A stretch of 64,000 nt of DNA. It comes from Anthracocystis setariae. Taxonomy: Eukaryota > Basidiomycota > Ustilaginomycetes > Ustilaginales > Ustilaginaceae. The stretch lies in NCBI GenBank assembly GCA_928724745.1, contig CAKMXJ010000023.1, positions 363,031 to 427,030 on the forward strand, in the 5' to 3' direction. Made by a program: the position numbers and the translations under genes. The notes under the pieces were generated by a model. It worked only from the letters and a program-made list of their open reading frames with translations, had not been told where the DNA came from and did not search any database. Shown here one piece after another: positions 62,160 to 64,000 of the stretch (positions within the stretch are counted from its first letter, which is position 1; the number at the start of each line of letters is the position of its first letter).

Positions 62160-63990
62160 ATGGCTCGAGAAGTCGACACCAAGGTTCCGATCAACACTAC
62201 GCGCAGGGGCAGCGGGGGGAACTTCGGGGGTGAGCTACGAGCATGTGAAAGTCGAAGCTGTTGAACTCGCACCTCGCGATCCTTGGCCCAGGGAGAGCTC
62301 GCCAACGTCGAAACTGCAGAAGCTGCTGCACTTCGAGCATTTTTCCTCCGACAGGAATGCTGATCCGTCCGTGCAAGCAACGGCGGCGATCACGTTTAGT
62401 TCGATCAACAGCGGGGTTTCAACAGGAGATGTTGTCAAGGTCAAGTTGGGGTCCCAAGAGAAGCTCGTCATGGTGCATACCATGACCGGACCCACGATCG
62501 AAGGCGTCGAGATGGTCACGGCTTCCGACACGATGCTCCACGACGTTTTAGGTGGTACAGAGGTGTTTTTGACCAAACACCAAGTCACGTTTTTTCTGCG
62601 GGCTATGACGGCAAAGGTCAACGTCAACAGCATCGTCATCCGATATGCCTGGGATGAGAGCAGGCCGGCGATCTTGGGACTCCCGAATGGGCGTCCCCAC
62701 GTCCAACTCCCAAACCACTCGTGTATCACGGGGGCGACTTTGTCATGCTGCAACCTGGGCATGCGAAATCACTGCTAGATATTGTGCAGATCCAACGCAT
62801 CCGCAATCTGTACGTTCTGGTGCGCCCGATGAACCGCCAATACCATCAAGGTTCCTCGTTCAAGCACGATCGTCTGCTCACCCCTGCTGCCAAGCTGGAA
62901 CGTGTGGATAAAGCGGTGTTTAAGCCCATAGCGACTTGTCGTGTGTCTTTGTCTCGCCCAGAGCACCTCAGCTGGACTGCCGACGCCAACGAGTTTCTCG
63001 TGAGTCCAGAAGATGCATTGCGTTTGCGACCAGAATGCGAACCGTGCAGGGTTTCTCATACGCTGCAAAGGAGAAAGCAACGTGGACTGAAGCCTCTCAA
63101 CGCCATGGAGCTCATGTGCGGGGCTGGTGGGCTGAGTCTCGACCTCGACTTATCCGGCGCTTGCGGACTAGATTTGCGATGGATACGGACGAGCACGCAG
63201 TCAAGACGTTTCGAAGCCATCATCCTTCAGCCAAGGTGTACCACGATGACGCTGGCGACGCTCTCCAACGTGCAGTAGCTGGGAGCAAATCGTCGCATGG
63301 CGTGGACTTGCCTAAACCAGGCGAGGTGGACGTGATCGCCGTCGGCCCTCCTTGTCAGGGGTTTAGCCGAAAGAATCGTGAGGCTCGACTGGAGGCGGCG
63401 GAAGAGGATCCACGAAATCTGCTGGTCTGCACTGTGCTTGGATGGGTCGACTACCTCAGGCCCAAATACCTGATCCTGGAGAATGTCGAAGGATTCTCGG
63501 CCGCAAAGCTAGGCGGGCATGAGAATGGGATGGTCAAGCTGGTCATGAAATGTCTGATGGAGCTGGGATACGCATCGACTTGTGGCTTCGTTCAATCGGG
63601 CATTTGGTTGTCCACAGTCCAGGTTAAGATTCATCTTGATCGCCGCTCAAGTGGGGCTAGAGCTACCGAAACTCCTCAACCTACCCACGAATTCCTAGGC
63701 AGGAAAGCCTTTAGCTTCAGTTGGGAAGACGGAAGAGGTGGAACTCACAACGCGGACCCACCTCTATCAGTTGCACCTTTCCCCTGCCATCACCGTTGCA
63801 GATGCGATTGATGATCTGCCGGCATTCGACTGGCAAGATCCTCATCTGGTCTACGCTGGCCCGGGATCCAATCGAGTCTGAGCGAGTCGGGCTGGCTTCG
63901 CACACAAGTGCCGGTGACACGGGGAAGCAGTTCTGGTGCAGATCCGACTCCGCTACCGATTCGATCCGCGCAACCTCGTATCAAGAGCGC
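62160..63990 (+). pseudogene. C5-cytosine DNA methyltransferase with BAH-like region, frame-broken, 3' end outside window
   Basis: Pieces in three frames give one protein in order. An N-terminal region (VSYEHVKVEAVELAPRDPWP, then LQKLLHFEHF) is followed by a BAH-like domain (YHGGDFVMLQPG, then QIQRIRNLYVLVRPMNRQYH). The catalytic domain has motif I MELMCGAGGLSLDLDLSG, then FAMDTDEHAVKTFRSHHP, motif IV GPPCQGFSRKN (Cys codon 63353-63355), motif VI LILENVEGF, and a motif VIII region around 63605-63640 that is only readable after a shift. BAH plus this motif order points to a DNMT1-type enzyme. Breaks occur near 62220, 62715, 63165, 63605 and 63670. The gene runs past the window edge. U. maydis is reported to lack DNA methyltransferase, so presence here would be informative. 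Confidence 0.72.
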
Positions 63991-64000
63991 ATGCGAGTGC

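Overview
The window is fungal. It has spliced genes with short introns (43-112 nt), Q- and S-rich proteins, a single-chain fungal-type fatty acid synthase and TTAGGG telomeric repeats. The gene set (C2H2 regulators with a Rua1-type C-terminus, two P450s, giant FAS, ABCB exporter, two acyltransferases, UDP-glucosyltransferase, fatty-acid hydroxylase) matches the cellobiose-lipid clusters of smut fungi (ustilagic acid in Ustilago maydis, flocculosin in Pseudozyma flocculosa). The source is therefore most likely a member of the Ustilaginales; the species cannot be told from sequence alone.

Layout: 0-2.6 kb holds a cut-off mannose-6-phosphate-isomerase-like gene, an alpha/beta hydrolase and a short ORF. 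2.6-7.5 kb is gene-poor. 7.5-16.4 kb carries two Rua1-like genes (the second disrupted) on either side of a P450 gene, with repeat-rich DNA and a possible small secreted protein between. 16.9-51.3 kb is the cluster core: fas2(-), atr1(+), acyltransferase 1(-), omega-hydroxylase-type P450(-), acyltransferase 2(-), thioesterase-like(+), SDR(+), rua1(-), ugt1(-), fatty-acid 2-hydroxylase-like(-). 52.5-56 kb has a conserved Q/K-rich protein and a multi-pass membrane protein. 57.5-60.9 kb is subtelomeric, with a gag-like ORF, tandem repeats and four (TTAGGG)n arrays. After 60.89 kb the sequence switches abruptly into a 5'-truncated epsin gene and then a cytosine-5 DNA methyltransferase gene. Both have several frame breaks, some at homopolymers.

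How the genes work together (inference from the characterised U. maydis pathway): Fas2 makes the short acyl chain. The P450s hydroxylate the end of a long-chain fatty acid and the Ahd1-type enzyme its alpha carbon. Ugt1 adds the two glucoses. The acyltransferases decorate the disaccharide with acetyl and short hydroxyacyl groups. The SDR may act in beta-hydroxylation, Atr1 exports the product, and Rua1 switches the genes on. A perfect palindrome ATGCGCAT occurs ten times in non-coding DNA, nearly all of it upstream of cluster genes, and is a strong candidate for the shared control site.

The most notable points are: a Fas2 that ends after its ketosynthase without the usual phosphopantetheine-transferase domain; three Rua1-type paralogs in one window; the cluster lying close to telomeric arrays; and the likely artificial or rearranged junction at about 60.89 kb.
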